From positions 155,820 through 219,819 of IMG/VR virus record IMGVR_UViG_3300018424_000006: a stretch of DNA of 64,000 nucleotides; one strand, written 5' to 3'. Of the stretch, positions 52,076 to 60,026 are shown piece by piece. The position numbers and the translations under genes are program-made. The notes beneath the pieces were generated by a model. It did no database searches and was not told where the DNA came from. It worked only from the letters and a program-made list of their open reading frames with translations. How positions within the stretch are numbered: position 1 is the first letter of the stretch; each line of letters starts with the position of its first letter. This DNA comes from a virus.

Positions 52076-52606
52076 CCCAGGGATAGTTTCGGCTTCTGCC
52101 TGAGTTACCATATTCAATTCTAGGTAATATGCACCATAGATAGCATAAAGGAAAGGACAGCCATTGCAGGAACGTCTACGTTCACGATCATTCATAGAAC
52201 GCTTAGGGTCTTTAAAGGGAAGGTACTTACTTCTTACTTCAGGAATAATATTGTGTTTATCGTCGCGTTTGTCCAGAAAGAAGTTCCCGTCTCTTTTAAT
52301 ATAAAGAATGCCTTGAAGTAGGTCATCGTTTTCTTCAGGTACTTCCGGAGAAACATGCCAACCTTCCGCTTCTAAAATTGTCCTTACTTCTTCTACTCGG
52401 TTAATAAGAACCATAAGGTCAAATCCTAATAGTCCTGCAAACTCATACAGCTTAGAGAGGGACGGTTTACCCTGCCCTACCTCATAACGACCAAGACTGT
52501 TCTCAGTTAAACATAAACGCTTAGCGGCTTTAGTTAAACCATATCCTAAAATCTCCCTAGCTTCTCTTAGAGCTAGTCCGGTAATAGTTGCAATAGAGGT
52601 TATCAT
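52061..52606 (-). CDS. XRE-type helix-turn-helix regulator
   Basis: 181 residues. The N-terminus (about 11-60) is a Cro/CI-type helix-turn-helix: ALREAREILGYGLTKAAKRL followed by LTENSLGRYEVGQGKPSLSK and the closing helix LYEFAGLLG. The C-terminal part is different: a basic loop with DRERRRSCNGCPFLYAIYG (about 147-165) containing a CxxC pair. Expected to bind DNA as a transcription regulator, perhaps with a metal- or redox-sensitive tail. AAGGGATTTGTT precedes the ATG. Its target is unknown; no operator could be identified. Confidence 0.8.
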   Translation of the reverse strand: MITSIATITGLALREAREILGYGLTKAAKRLCLTENSLGRYEVGQGKPSLSKLYEFAGLLGFDLMVLINRVEEVRTILEAEGWHVSPEVPEENDDLLQGILYIKRDGNFFLDKRDDKHNIIPEVRSKYLPFKDPKRSMNDRERRRSCNGCPFLYAIYGAYYLELNMVTQAEAETIPGRVPE

Positions 52607-52660
52607 AACAAATCCCTTATTTAAGTTTTTTATATAAAAAATAAGTTAAGGGCATAAAAA

Positions 52661-52688
52661 ACTACCCTACCGAAAAAGGTAGGGTAGT
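52661..52688 (-). terminator. Terminator after the 380-residue gene
   Basis: A perfect 11-bp stem (ACTACCCTACC / GGTAGGGTAGT) with a 6-base loop, followed on the minus strand by TTTTTTATGCCC. Located just beyond the stop at 52694. Confidence 0.88.
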
Positions 52689-52693
52689 TAGTA

Positions 52694-53836
52694 CTATAGA
52701 TAGATTCTACGGTATTGTTTTCTAGCTAAACGCTTCCAGTCGGTAGGGCGATACTTTCTGGTTTTCCAAGTAACAAAGGAAACCTTGGTACGAGGGTCAT
52801 AGGCTAGTGCAGTCTGAGCATCTCTAGAAGCATAACGATAATTATCCATCTTGGAGATAGTCGTACCATTGCGAATAGCTTTATTCCAGTTAGGGTCTAC
52901 TTTATTTAAAGCATCTATTAAAGCAGCGCCTTGCTGAGCTTTTGTAGGATAAGATTTCTCTTCCGTTAAACCTTCTGCCGTTTCACCAATTAAATTGGCA
53001 AAAGCAGAACTGGCCCCAAAGAACTCAGCAGTATCTGTAATCAGACTTTTCTCGCTAGTACTAAGAGAAGTAATCACAGGCTTATCGCTATATTTAAAGC
53101 CCTTAAGTAATTCTTTTGCAGTCTGAGTACGCTTCTCGTTTGTCATCCTGTCTCCGATAACATCTATCAGAGAAGAAACAACATCTTCTAATCCATATTC
53201 GGCAGCTAGATCCATAATAGAATCCATTGCAGCATTCTGGAGAAGAGAAGGAAGTTTCGTACCGGCTATCATTCCAAGTAAGTCTTCACGACCTTCGCTT
53301 GTCATAGCTTTCTTAACTACATAGACGCCTACTGCAGCAGTCACTGCATAATCAAATCCGGAGGCATCTTTTAAATTATCTAAGGTAAGTTTGCCGTCTC
53401 GAATAATAACACTATTCGTTAACTTACCTGTTTCCTTTATAAGGAAGTCTACATCATCTCCTGCCAGACTACCTATTAAAGAAGGGTCCATTGTCTCAGT
53501 AAGACGTTTAGTGGTAGCGATAACATCACTTAAGCTATTGCTCTTAAGGACATCGTCTAGAGAAGCATTTGGAGGTAGATCATTCTTAACATTTCGAATA
53601 GCGTCTGCAAGAGTAAGGTTGTCTCGCTGCAATGCGGCAGTTAAGTCTCCATCCAAAAGAGTTTCACTGATCTTACCCGGCGGTAGACCGGGGATGGAAA
53701 AACCACCCCCACCTAAACTACTGGAAAGATCGACATTAAAACCGAATACAGAACCGGGGTCGTATGCATCGGCTACTTTGGGGGAATCGCTCGGACCATT
53801 AGAAAACGTAGTCGGCTTAATAGTAGATTCAGTCAT
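52694..53836 (-). CDS. Possible virion structural protein
   Basis: 380 residues with CAGGAGTCCG before the ATG. The N-terminal 60 residues are Ser/Gly/Pro-rich (SLGGGGFSIPGLPPGKI), then a helical, Ala/Leu-rich body and a basic C-terminus (WKRLARKQYRRIYL). The low-complexity N-terminus and the basic tail are common in virion or internal proteins, but no family is recognised. It lies in the long minus-strand run of unknown genes. Confidence 0.62.
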   Translation of the reverse strand: MTESTIKPTTFSNGPSDSPKVADAYDPGSVFGFNVDLSSSLGGGGFSIPGLPPGKISETLLDGDLTAALQRDNLTLADAIRNVKNDLPPNASLDDVLKSNSLSDVIATTKRLTETMDPSLIGSLAGDDVDFLIKETGKLTNSVIIRDGKLTLDNLKDASGFDYAVTAAVGVYVVKKAMTSEGREDLLGMIAGTKLPSLLQNAAMDSIMDLAAEYGLEDVVSSLIDVIGDRMTNEKRTQTAKELLKGFKYSDKPVITSLSTSEKSLITDTAEFFGASSAFANLIGETAEGLTEEKSYPTKAQQGAALIDALNKVDPNWNKAIRNGTTISKMDNYRYASRDAQTALAYDPRTKVSFVTWKTRKYRPTDWKRLARKQYRRIYL

Positions 53837-53858
53837 ACGGACTCCTGTTTATTTGTAT

Positions 53859-54392
53859 CTACTTCTTCTCAAACGGTATTAACATTAACTCTTTGTTAAC
53901 AACCGGAAGAAGATCTTTAAATTCGGCAGCAAAATAGCAGAAAGCTTGTAGATTACAAACAGCATCTTCAGGGAAACTGACCATAATCTCTTCAGGCTTA
54001 TTAGTTAGATTTCCTAATACCGCTTCTTTAAAACGTACGGTATGTAAAACAGGCTTACCTTCACCGAAGTCACTTTCTGCCATTTCTACACCACTGTGGG
54101 TATCGGCAACAAAGTGGGTATCGGTAATATCGATATTAATAGCAGGTTCGTCGAAATAGTTAGGGAGTGCTGGTGAAGAAGCATGTAAGGAAATCCACAA
54201 ATAATCAGATTTCTTAGTACCTACCCTTAGCCATGCGCCACTAGGCTGCACAACAATCATAGTAGTCGCGTCTATCTTTATGGATGATAAGCCTCGCTTG
54301 TCTCCATTGCAAGATCTATGGACGCCATCTTTATATCTATCTAGATAGACTAAATCGCCACCTAGATTAAGTATTAAAGTTTTAGCTTTCAT
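53859..54392 (-). CDS. Phage protein of unknown function
   Basis: 177 residues from ATG at 54392, chosen for the GGAGAAAAGGAA directly upstream; a frame open to 54428 would overlap the preceding gene. Beta-rich N-terminal two-thirds (KTLILNLGGDLVYLDRYKDG) and a C-terminal mixed domain with two cysteines. Function unknown. The downstream gene begins 23 bases after its stop. Confidence 0.68.
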   Translation of the reverse strand: MKAKTLILNLGGDLVYLDRYKDGVHRSCNGDKRGLSSIKIDATTMIVVQPSGAWLRVGTKKSDYLWISLHASSPALPNYFDEPAINIDITDTHFVADTHSGVEMAESDFGEGKPVLHTVRFKEAVLGNLTNKPEEIMVSFPEDAVCNLQAFCYFAAEFKDLLPVVNKELMLIPFEKK

Positions 54393-54408
54393 TTCCTTTT
54401 CTCCATCG

Positions 54409-54747
54409 TTAGTGGCAAGGAGCCACATATTCTTTTTCTAATTCTTTTGTTAATGGAGGACAGTAAGGCTTGTTAAACCAAAGACTACCGTCCGCTTCCG
54501 ATACAGATAAAACCATACCTTCATGTAAAGCAATACCTACATAGGCAAGTAGACTAAAAATAGACTCGCCCACTTCATAAAGATCTTCAATTACGTTATA
54601 ATCAAGGTATGCAGGTATCCAATGAGTAAAGTCTTCTTCATTTACCGTACTTACATGGTCCGGTATCATACGAAGGTAATGTCTATGGCATGACTTTTCA
54701 GCCTGCCCAGCCTTCATTAGTTTTATTTTTGTTATCTCAATTAACAT
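54409..54747 (-). CDS. Small phage protein of unknown function
   Basis: 112 residues from ATG at 54747 with GGGGGGAA upstream; an in-frame TTG twelve bases earlier is less likely. Short strands and a single helix, two His near residue 20 (KSCHRHYLRM) and a C-terminal ending in CH. Could bind a metal, but nothing decisive. Followed closely by the next gene. Confidence 0.65.
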   Translation of the reverse strand: MLIEITKIKLMKAGQAEKSCHRHYLRMIPDHVSTVNEEDFTHWIPAYLDYNVIEDLYEVGESIFSLLAYVGIALHEGMVLSVSEADGSLWFNKPYCPPLTKELEKEYVAPCH

Positions 54748-54764
54748 AATTCCCCCCAAAAAAA

Positions 54765-54782
54765 TAAGGGCCGAAGCCCTTA
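54765..54782 (-). terminator. Small hairpin terminator
   Basis: A 7-bp stem (TAAGGGC / GCCCTTA) with a 4-base loop, followed on the minus strand by TTTTTTTGGGG. It lies between the stop at 54792 and the start at 54747. Confidence 0.75.
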
Positions 54783-54791
54783 CTTATACTT

Positions 54792-55151
54792 CTACGCTAC
54801 CTTAACTGGTAGAATAGAAGCGCTACGTGGATCAACTACGAATTCGCAGTATCCATTTAAATCTGGCTTTTCAGTCATAGGTACAAAGGTTTTAATGTCT
54901 TCTTCAAAGACGTAGTGAGATTCTTGTTTTGAATCATCCCAAGATTGTTTCGATAATATAAGTTTTTCTTTGCCCACCATAAGCGAGACCAGATCATCTT
55001 CTATCGGTACCGGTACGCCAACATCTTCCTGATGATAAACATCAGTGATCTTTAGCTTACCGTTACAAATATGAAAAGCATGGATTCCTGTTGGTTGTGC
55101 GATCGTTAGAGATTTACTAAAATCAATATCGCCATTAATATGCTTAGTCAT
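54792..55151 (-). CDS. Small phage protein of unknown function
   Basis: 119 residues with GGGAGAAACAT before the ATG. Beta-rich and acidic (GVPVPIEDDLVSLMVGKEKL), with no cysteine pair or membrane segment. Monocistronic by the hairpins on both sides. Function unknown. Confidence 0.68.
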   Translation of the reverse strand: MTKHINGDIDFSKSLTIAQPTGIHAFHICNGKLKITDVYHQEDVGVPVPIEDDLVSLMVGKEKLILSKQSWDDSKQESHYVFEEDIKTFVPMTEKPDLNGYCEFVVDPRSASILPVKVA

Positions 55152-55179
55152 ATGTTTCTCCCGTTTTGTTTTTATATAC

Positions 55180-55204
55180 CTTAGGGCTATAGATTAGCCC
55201 TAAG
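55180..55204. terminator. Hairpin at the end of the 234-residue gene
   Basis: A 10-bp stem (CTTAGGGCTA / TAGCCCTAAG) with a 5-base loop overlapping the stop codon at 55187. No clear T-run follows on the minus strand, so termination is likely but not certain. Confidence 0.55.
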
Positions 55205-55891
55205 ATTTAATTGCAAGCAGCGTGTGCCGCCTAGGACTAATGTTAGCTCGATATAGTCAAGCTCACATATTTCCAATCCCTCTACGAAGGACTTCCACAT
55301 TATAGTTGGAGTTTTCAGTTTCTTCTTAATAGAAGATCTGACTGCTGAAGCTGAGCGTTCTTCGCCTTCACGTTCAACCGATACTTTAGACTTTTGTTCG
55401 GAGTATTTGACTAATGCATTTTGCCAATCCTCTTCATTTCCTATATAGGTATCGAAGATATCGTTCAATACATTCTTCAAGTTAATCCGACTCTCTTCCA
55501 TATGTTCTAGTTCGAATACTTCATTCGCTCTGGTACATGTGGCAACCGTCTTAATAACAATTGTTCGCTCCAGTTCTACTTCGCCCTTGACGGCACGGAA
55601 AGTTAATTTTGTTATAGGGCGGTTTAGAATAACCATCCCTTTAACAAAGTTAGCCCACGTCATGTCGTCAGCTTTAAGGGCATCATCAAGATTACCCTTA
55701 ATATTTTGGGCTCGCTTAACTCCATATATCCTTTCCATAATGGCTACATAGTTTCCTACGTTTGATTCCCATTTAGGATAGCTGAGTTGCAGTTTCCAAA
55801 GTGTTAGTCTCCATAGTCGAGAGAGGATACCCGTACTGGAATTAATAAACTCCAGATCTGGGTTCAGTAGGTCTTCGGTTTCAACCGACAT
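55187..55891 (-). CDS. Phage protein of unknown function
   Basis: 234 residues from ATG at 55891, with GGAGAGAAAC upstream; it overlaps the end of the preceding gene by eleven bases. The C-terminal half includes a Lys/Ser-rich segment (KYSEQKSKVSVEREGEERS) and a beta-rich end (ELDYIELTLVLGGTRCLQL). No recognised domain. Function unknown. Confidence 0.68.
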   Translation of the reverse strand: MSVETEDLLNPDLEFINSSTGILSRLWRLTLWKLQLSYPKWESNVGNYVAIMERIYGVKRAQNIKGNLDDALKADDMTWANFVKGMVILNRPITKLTFRAVKGEVELERTIVIKTVATCTRANEVFELEHMEESRINLKNVLNDIFDTYIGNEEDWQNALVKYSEQKSKVSVEREGEERSASAVRSSIKKKLKTPTIMWKSFVEGLEICELDYIELTLVLGGTRCLQLNLRANL

Positions 55892-56777
55892 GTTTCTCTC
55901 CAACTTTACAAATCTTAACTCCGTTAACAGACAGTGAGGACTTGATTGCCTCAATGATATTGTCAGGGATAAGACCAGACTCAGAATTTAATACAACGGG
56001 TGTTGCATTAAGAGCTTTGTAAAATGGCATACGTTCTTCCATCTTTAAACGTTTAAGATCAATGCTGGATTTTGTTCCAAGCAAATGATTAATCGCAAAC
56101 CGCTCGCCGTCAACTTCAATAAGCATGTCAGGCATTAGCAGTTCAAAGATTTCAGTAGTATGCGCAATATCGAAGTAAGTGGCTTCTGGCCCTCGATACT
56201 TTGCTTCAACCAAACTTTCAAATATGTCACGTATAGACTCTTCAGCCAACTGGATAGTGTCTTCTCTATTTAAATCAACTTCATATTTACGAAGGGATTC
56301 GAATGAGTTAGCCTCTAGTTCCAGATCGGTGCTAAGTCGACAGTCGACGATTCCATCACTAATGACGGATTGTTCGATGTAAGTGCAAATGTTCTCAGGT
56401 AAGAGTCCACTAGCAGAACGCAATACTACCGGAATTGCATTCAGTGCTTTATAAAACTCCAGACGCGAACGCATCTTAGAGCGCTTGATCTTAACAGTGG
56501 CGCGAGTACCGATTGTTAAATCGATAGCATAGCGCTGACCATTAAATTCAATAAGGTAGTCTATTCCGAATAAATCTAATAGACAAAAGTAGTCTGGATC
56601 TTCGTGACGAATTTGTTCTTCAGTCAATCCAGACTTCTCGAGGATAACCTCGAATACTTCAGGGATATAGCATTTGGCTTTGTCGATAATCTCGTTATGG
56701 TCAATGCTAACTGTCTTATCCCAAAAGGGCTTCATCGCATTAAGCTCGAGATTTATTGCCCGCTTTACTTTGTTCAT
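55881..56777 (-). CDS. Protein with internal duplication
   Basis: 298 residues built of two similar halves. DYLIEFNGQRYAIDLTIGTR (73-92) with EFYKALNAIPVVLRSASGLL (107-126) matches DMLIEVDGERFAINHLLGTK (217-236) with PFYKALNATPVVLNSESGLI (251-270); a helix before each unit also aligns. The strand-turn-strand with a conserved acidic residue resembles restriction-endonuclease-like folds, but the ExK catalytic pair is missing in both units, so I do not assign nuclease activity. GAGG precedes the ATG; it overlaps the upstream gene by 38 bases. Confidence 0.72.
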   Translation of the reverse strand: MNKVKRAINLELNAMKPFWDKTVSIDHNEIIDKAKCYIPEVFEVILEKSGLTEEQIRHEDPDYFCLLDLFGIDYLIEFNGQRYAIDLTIGTRATVKIKRSKMRSRLEFYKALNAIPVVLRSASGLLPENICTYIEQSVISDGIVDCRLSTDLELEANSFESLRKYEVDLNREDTIQLAEESIRDIFESLVEAKYRGPEATYFDIAHTTEIFELLMPDMLIEVDGERFAINHLLGTKSSIDLKRLKMEERMPFYKALNATPVVLNSESGLIPDNIIEAIKSSLSVNGVKICKVGEKHVG

Positions 56778-57279
56778 CTTTAGCCTCTACTAGAGTAAAG
56801 CTCGATAGTAAAGTAAACAAGGATATCAGATCACCGTTCACCGACTTTAATAGTCGGCCTACGGCTGTCCTATCACTATCGGCTTCTGTGGCGTTTAAAA
56901 TCCGTTCTAAATATTCGCTTAACATACCTAATTGTTGGTTTATAAAGGAAGGAGTTATATCAATCTCCTCCAACCATTCGGTAACTGCTTGTTGAGAGCG
57001 TTCGTCTTTCAACATCCCGGGGTTGGTATTAGGATATTTTTGAAGGGATCGTTTTAAGTCACTAAGACGGATATAGCGAGTCTCTAAACTATACTCTGCT
57101 AAGTCCTCTGTAATCAAAGTAACCTTCATTCTTTTAAGCAATTCGGATATTTCTTTTAGGAAATAAAACTGCTTCATTGGACTGTCTTGAGGTAGTACCT
57201 CAAACTCATCCAGTAGATCGAGGAGCCGTTTTCTGACTCGTACCGAGGAAAAGTATCCCCTGATCGCTTGGAAAGGCAT
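56740..57279 (-). CDS. Early-type helical phage protein
   Basis: 179 residues with a strong AGGAGGCCAT just before the ATG at 57279, and 33 bases downstream of an early-type promoter core. Helical with Leu-rich segments (LLDLLDEFEVLPQ, YFLKEISELLKRMK) and a charged C-terminus. First gene of the operon that includes the duplicated-domain protein. Function unknown. Confidence 0.7.
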   Translation of the reverse strand: MPFQAIRGYFSSVRVRKRLLDLLDEFEVLPQDSPMKQFYFLKEISELLKRMKVTLITEDLAEYSLETRYIRLSDLKRSLQKYPNTNPGMLKDERSQQAVTEWLEEIDITPSFINQQLGMLSEYLERILNATEADSDRTAVGRLLKSVNGDLISLFTLLSSFTLVEAKDEQSKAGNKSRA

Positions 57280-57311
57280 ATGGCCTCCTATAATTTCTTT
57301 CTGTCGTTAAT

Positions 57312-57341
57312 GTAATATAGATTTGTACTGATCTAGAACAC
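57312..57341 (-). promoter_or_regulatory. Early-type phage promoter
   Basis: Minus-strand core TATATTAC (complement at 57312-57319), preceded by ACAAATC and TCTAGATCAG. It is 33 bases before the gene at 56740-57279, in the divergent gap to the plus-strand gene at 57355. Confidence 0.75.
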
Positions 57342-57354
57342 GGAGGATTCAACT

Positions 57355-57765
57355 GTGACTGATATAAAAGAATTAGATACAAGTCCAGATAACGTAGTAG
57401 AGTTGGTTCAAGCTAAACGACTTGAAATGTTACTGGATGATACATCAGACATCGATAAGACTAGACTAGAGCTTATGCGAGATCTGGCTAAAACCGCAAC
57501 TGATACTAACCGCATTCAAGCAGATAAGACTGCCGCAGATTCTAATGCAGAATTGGCGCGCGCCCTTATTGCTGGAATTAATAGTTCCAAAAAGGATGAT
57601 CCTTTTGCTATTGACGTTGACTATGAAGTTATCGCTGATGAAGCAAACATCCCTACTCTCTCTCAAGAGGACCTACCTGAGTTTGAGTTAAATGATAATG
57701 AGACTTCTACTGAACAAAGTAGTATGACTTATAAAGAAATGTTTGCTGCCACTGACGAAGAATAG
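57355..57765 (+). CDS. Acidic helical phage protein
   Basis: 136 residues from a GTG with GGAGGATTCAAC upstream. Long amphipathic helices in the first 75 residues (RLEMLLDDTSDIDKTRLELM followed by RDLAKTATDTNRIQADKTAA), then an acidic, disordered C-terminus. Small, helical, oligomer-forming proteins of this kind include terminase small subunits, and that is one possibility, but no terminase synteny or motif supports it here. Closed by a strong terminator. Confidence 0.6.
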   Translation: MTDIKELDTSPDNVVELVQAKRLEMLLDDTSDIDKTRLELMRDLAKTATDTNRIQADKTAADSNAELARALIAGINSSKKDDPFAIDVDYEVIADEANIPTLSQEDLPEFELNDNETSTEQSSMTYKEMFAATDEE

Positions 57766-57774
57766 GACAGCATT

Positions 57775-57806
57775 ATACCACCTAGACCATTCGGTCTAGG
57801 TGGTAT
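57775..57806. terminator. Bidirectional terminator between convergent genes
   Basis: A perfect 14-bp stem (ATACCACCTAGACC / GGTCTAGGTGGTAT) with an ATTC loop, followed by GGTTTTATGCC, between genes ending at 57765 and 57811. Confidence 0.92.
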
Positions 57807-57810
57807 GGTT

Positions 57811-58536
57811 TTATGCCGTCGTCCCGATGAGTTTAGCCAACTCAATATCAAAGCTGAAATCTTTAAGAGGCAAAAGGTTTAATTCCAGGTGTTCGGCTAA
57901 GAACATCTTAGAACCCGTTACTGCGTCTCGAAGATCTATCTCTTCTTCTGCTCTGGGCTTAATGGCCTTTATAGGACCAGACAGCATAAACCTAGGCATT
58001 TTGTTTTCTTTCAGCTCTTCCCCATGCATACTTAACCATTCGTCTACTTCATAAGTTATATACTGAGTATACTGAGAAACAGATTTTGGATTAAGAAACT
58101 GCTGAGGAATACTAACGATGTTAACAGACTCCGCGCCCTTAAAAGAATCCTGCATGGCAGAAAGAATAACTTCCTTTTCTGCATCGGAGAACTTATAGGG
58201 ATATAGATTAACCGTTATATTTACGTATTGTTTTACAGGAGACTTATCTCGAGTAGATACGCAACTATAAATGTGGTCTTGGATTTGAACAAGCATGTTA
58301 GTAGGTAAAACCTGCCCCTTAATATCTTCAACTGTTCTTTCCATATAAGCTTTAAGGAAAGAACTGTTATCAAAGTCAGGGACAAGATCAGAGAATAAAT
58401 CCGAAATCCGGGTATGGTAAGTATTCTCTTTAAGAATAGTATCGGACGACTGACGATCAATTCGATTTAAAATAGGGATACGAGTATCCCAGATACAATC
58501 TAAATCAACCAGTAAGTTATCGTTATAGCTATTCAC
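57811..58536 (-). CDS. Phage protein of unknown function
   Basis: 241 residues from a GTG at 58536 with GAGGTGGTTA upstream, overlapping the previous gene by eight bases. Mixed alpha/beta with an acidic, Asp-rich N-terminus (LLVDLDCIWDTRIP) and a charged C-terminus. It ends the operon that carries the RNA polymerase beta C-terminal piece and the recombinase. No domain recognised. Confidence 0.7.
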   Translation of the reverse strand: MNSYNDNLLVDLDCIWDTRIPILNRIDRQSSDTILKENTYHTRISDLFSDLVPDFDNSSFLKAYMERTVEDIKGQVLPTNMLVQIQDHIYSCVSTRDKSPVKQYVNITVNLYPYKFSDAEKEVILSAMQDSFKGAESVNIVSIPQQFLNPKSVSQYTQYITYEVDEWLSMHGEELKENKMPRFMLSGPIKAIKPRAEEEIDLRDAVTGSKMFLAEHLELNLLPLKDFSFDIELAKLIGTTA

Positions 58537-58948
58537 TAACCACCTCTATCTGCTCAAGAAGAGCAATCATAATAATGACCGGTCGCTTCATTATAACCTG
58601 ATAGTGAGCTTTGTAGCTTTGCTCGTTATAAGCGTCGTCATTTACGAACGAACCCATAGAGATAGCTAAAGACTCGACTATATTACCAAGGTCAACATTA
58701 TTCAGATTGCCACGAATACATAGCTGACTAAAAAGCTTCTTTAGTAAAGCTAACTTAACTTTAGGAATGTTCTTGATGAACTTATCAACTTCCCCGTTAG
58801 CCAAGATCTCAGATACACAAATATCTTGTAACCCTTTCCAGCTACCCAGTCCTAATATAGCCCCTGCTTCTTCTTTACTGAGCTTCTGTAAAAGTTCAGC
58901 TAGAATATCAGTTGCATATTTAACAGTTGTCGTTTCGACTACTTTCAT
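58529..58948 (-). CDS. Small phage protein of unknown function
   Basis: 139 residues if the ATG at 58948 is used; a GTG at 58957, overlapping the upstream stop as GTGA, is the alternative. Helical with Leu/Ile-rich segments (ILAELLQKLSKEEAGAILGL, KVKLALLKKLFSQL). It lies between the beta C-terminal gene and the gene at 57811, both overlapping or adjacent, so the group is translationally coupled. Function unknown. Confidence 0.65.
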   Translation of the reverse strand: MKVVETTTVKYATDILAELLQKLSKEEAGAILGLGSWKGLQDICVSEILANGEVDKFIKNIPKVKLALLKKLFSQLCIRGNLNNVDLGNIVESLAISMGSFVNDDAYNEQSYKAHYQVIMKRPVIIMIALLEQIEVVSE

Positions 58949-58953
58949 TTTTA

Positions 58954-59625
58954 TCACGCTAATAAATCATTATCGAGATGCATGGCAAATAAGATAGCGG
59001 CAAATGTTTCATTCGCTTTCGTGTTAGTGCCAGCTTCTTCGATGGGTTTTAGACTATAGCTACCTTGCTCAACCATCGACTTGTTCATATGGCGGAATGC
59101 TGCCGCGTCACCGCCACGAACTTTAATCATTTCAACGAGACTGTTTTCAAAACCTTTAGAGTTAAGAACCAAAAGCTCTGGCATAGAAATGGATGAACCT
59201 TTACTATCGCCAGTAGCCTGGCCAGACAAGTGGTCAACAACTCGATCATCAGGCGGAAGAGACTTCTTCTTAATAAGGTGCTGTTCTTGACGACGAACAG
59301 GCATAGGTAGAACCAGATATTTAAGTGGAGTAGTAAACTCCTCTCCGGTCTGTGGGTCGGTTAACTTAAGATGATGGAAAAGATCCAAACCTAGTTCTTC
59401 AGCTACCTTTAATGCCTGTCCTTTAAAGACTTCGTTTTCACTTAAGTTAGGAGCATATAAAGGAACGGCCCATTCGCCATCCCTCGCTTTCTCCATATAT
59501 GCCTTGAAGTCTTTCTCGGATAAAGAGTTCAAATGGTCAGCAACCATCTTAATGCCGTCGTTTTTAGGCGCTAGTTTTTCAAGTTGTTTTACAATGAACT
59601 CTATTGTTTTTGCTTTGTTGGACAC
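58954..59625 (-). CDS. RNA polymerase beta C-terminal piece (phiKZ gp149-type)
   Basis: 223 residues from a GTG with GAGGATTTCCCT upstream. The segment YLVLPMPVRRQEQHLIKKKS followed by RVVDHLSGQATGDSKGSSIS, then MPELLVLNSKGFENSLVEMI, lines up with the bacterial beta C-terminal region (YMLKLNHLVDDK...[36 protein letters not shown]). This is precisely the part missing from the spliced beta at 33722-39180. In phiKZ-type virion polymerases beta is also split, with a separate C-terminal subunit (gp149, from memory). It sits upstream of two small genes and downstream of the recombinase operon start. Confidence 0.68.
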   Translation of the reverse strand: MSNKAKTIEFIVKQLEKLAPKNDGIKMVADHLNSLSEKDFKAYMEKARDGEWAVPLYAPNLSENEVFKGQALKVAEELGLDLFHHLKLTDPQTGEEFTTPLKYLVLPMPVRRQEQHLIKKKSLPPDDRVVDHLSGQATGDSKGSSISMPELLVLNSKGFENSLVEMIKVRGGDAAAFRHMNKSMVEQGSYSLKPIEEAGTNTKANETFAAILFAMHLDNDLLA

Positions 59626-59638
59626 AGGGAAATCCTCT

Positions 59639-60025
59639 TTACATAGGGCCCTGAATTACAACACTGCGCGAGATAATTTCAGGGTGCCTTTCAATTGCAC
59701 TACATATGATTTCCTCAGTTTCTTTAATGAACGAAATCACATCCTGATAGTTTCTTTCTCGACAAGTCTTAACAAATAAACTAGTATCTAAACCGGCAGC
59801 TTCAAACTGTCTAGCCCAATACTCAGTCATCCAATAGACTTGCCCGGCGGGAGGAACCATATTAATGCTGTCCAGTATACCCGGCAGTTGTTCAGTAAGG
59901 TGCTGTAGGAATTCATCGCCTGCAAAACTATCGCTTCCTAGAGAAAGGCTGCGGTACATTTCCATGATGATATCCTTGGACGCGTAATTCGCGCCCGGGA
60001 TTGTGGAGATAGAGACAGAAGTCAT
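59639..60025 (-). CDS. Small phage protein of unknown function
   Basis: 128 residues. The ATG at 60025 lies just after the recombinase stop, with GGGAAAAGAATAAA upstream. Helical, with cysteines in the C-terminal half. Between the recombinase and the beta C-terminal gene in one minus-strand run. Function unknown; the surrounding replication/recombination genes give only a weak hint. Confidence 0.7.
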   Translation of the reverse strand: MTSVSISTIPGANYASKDIIMEMYRSLSLGSDSFAGDEFLQHLTEQLPGILDSINMVPPAGQVYWMTEYWARQFEAAGLDTSLFVKTCRERNYQDVISFIKETEEIICSAIERHPEIISRSVVIQGPM

Positions 60026-60026
60026 T

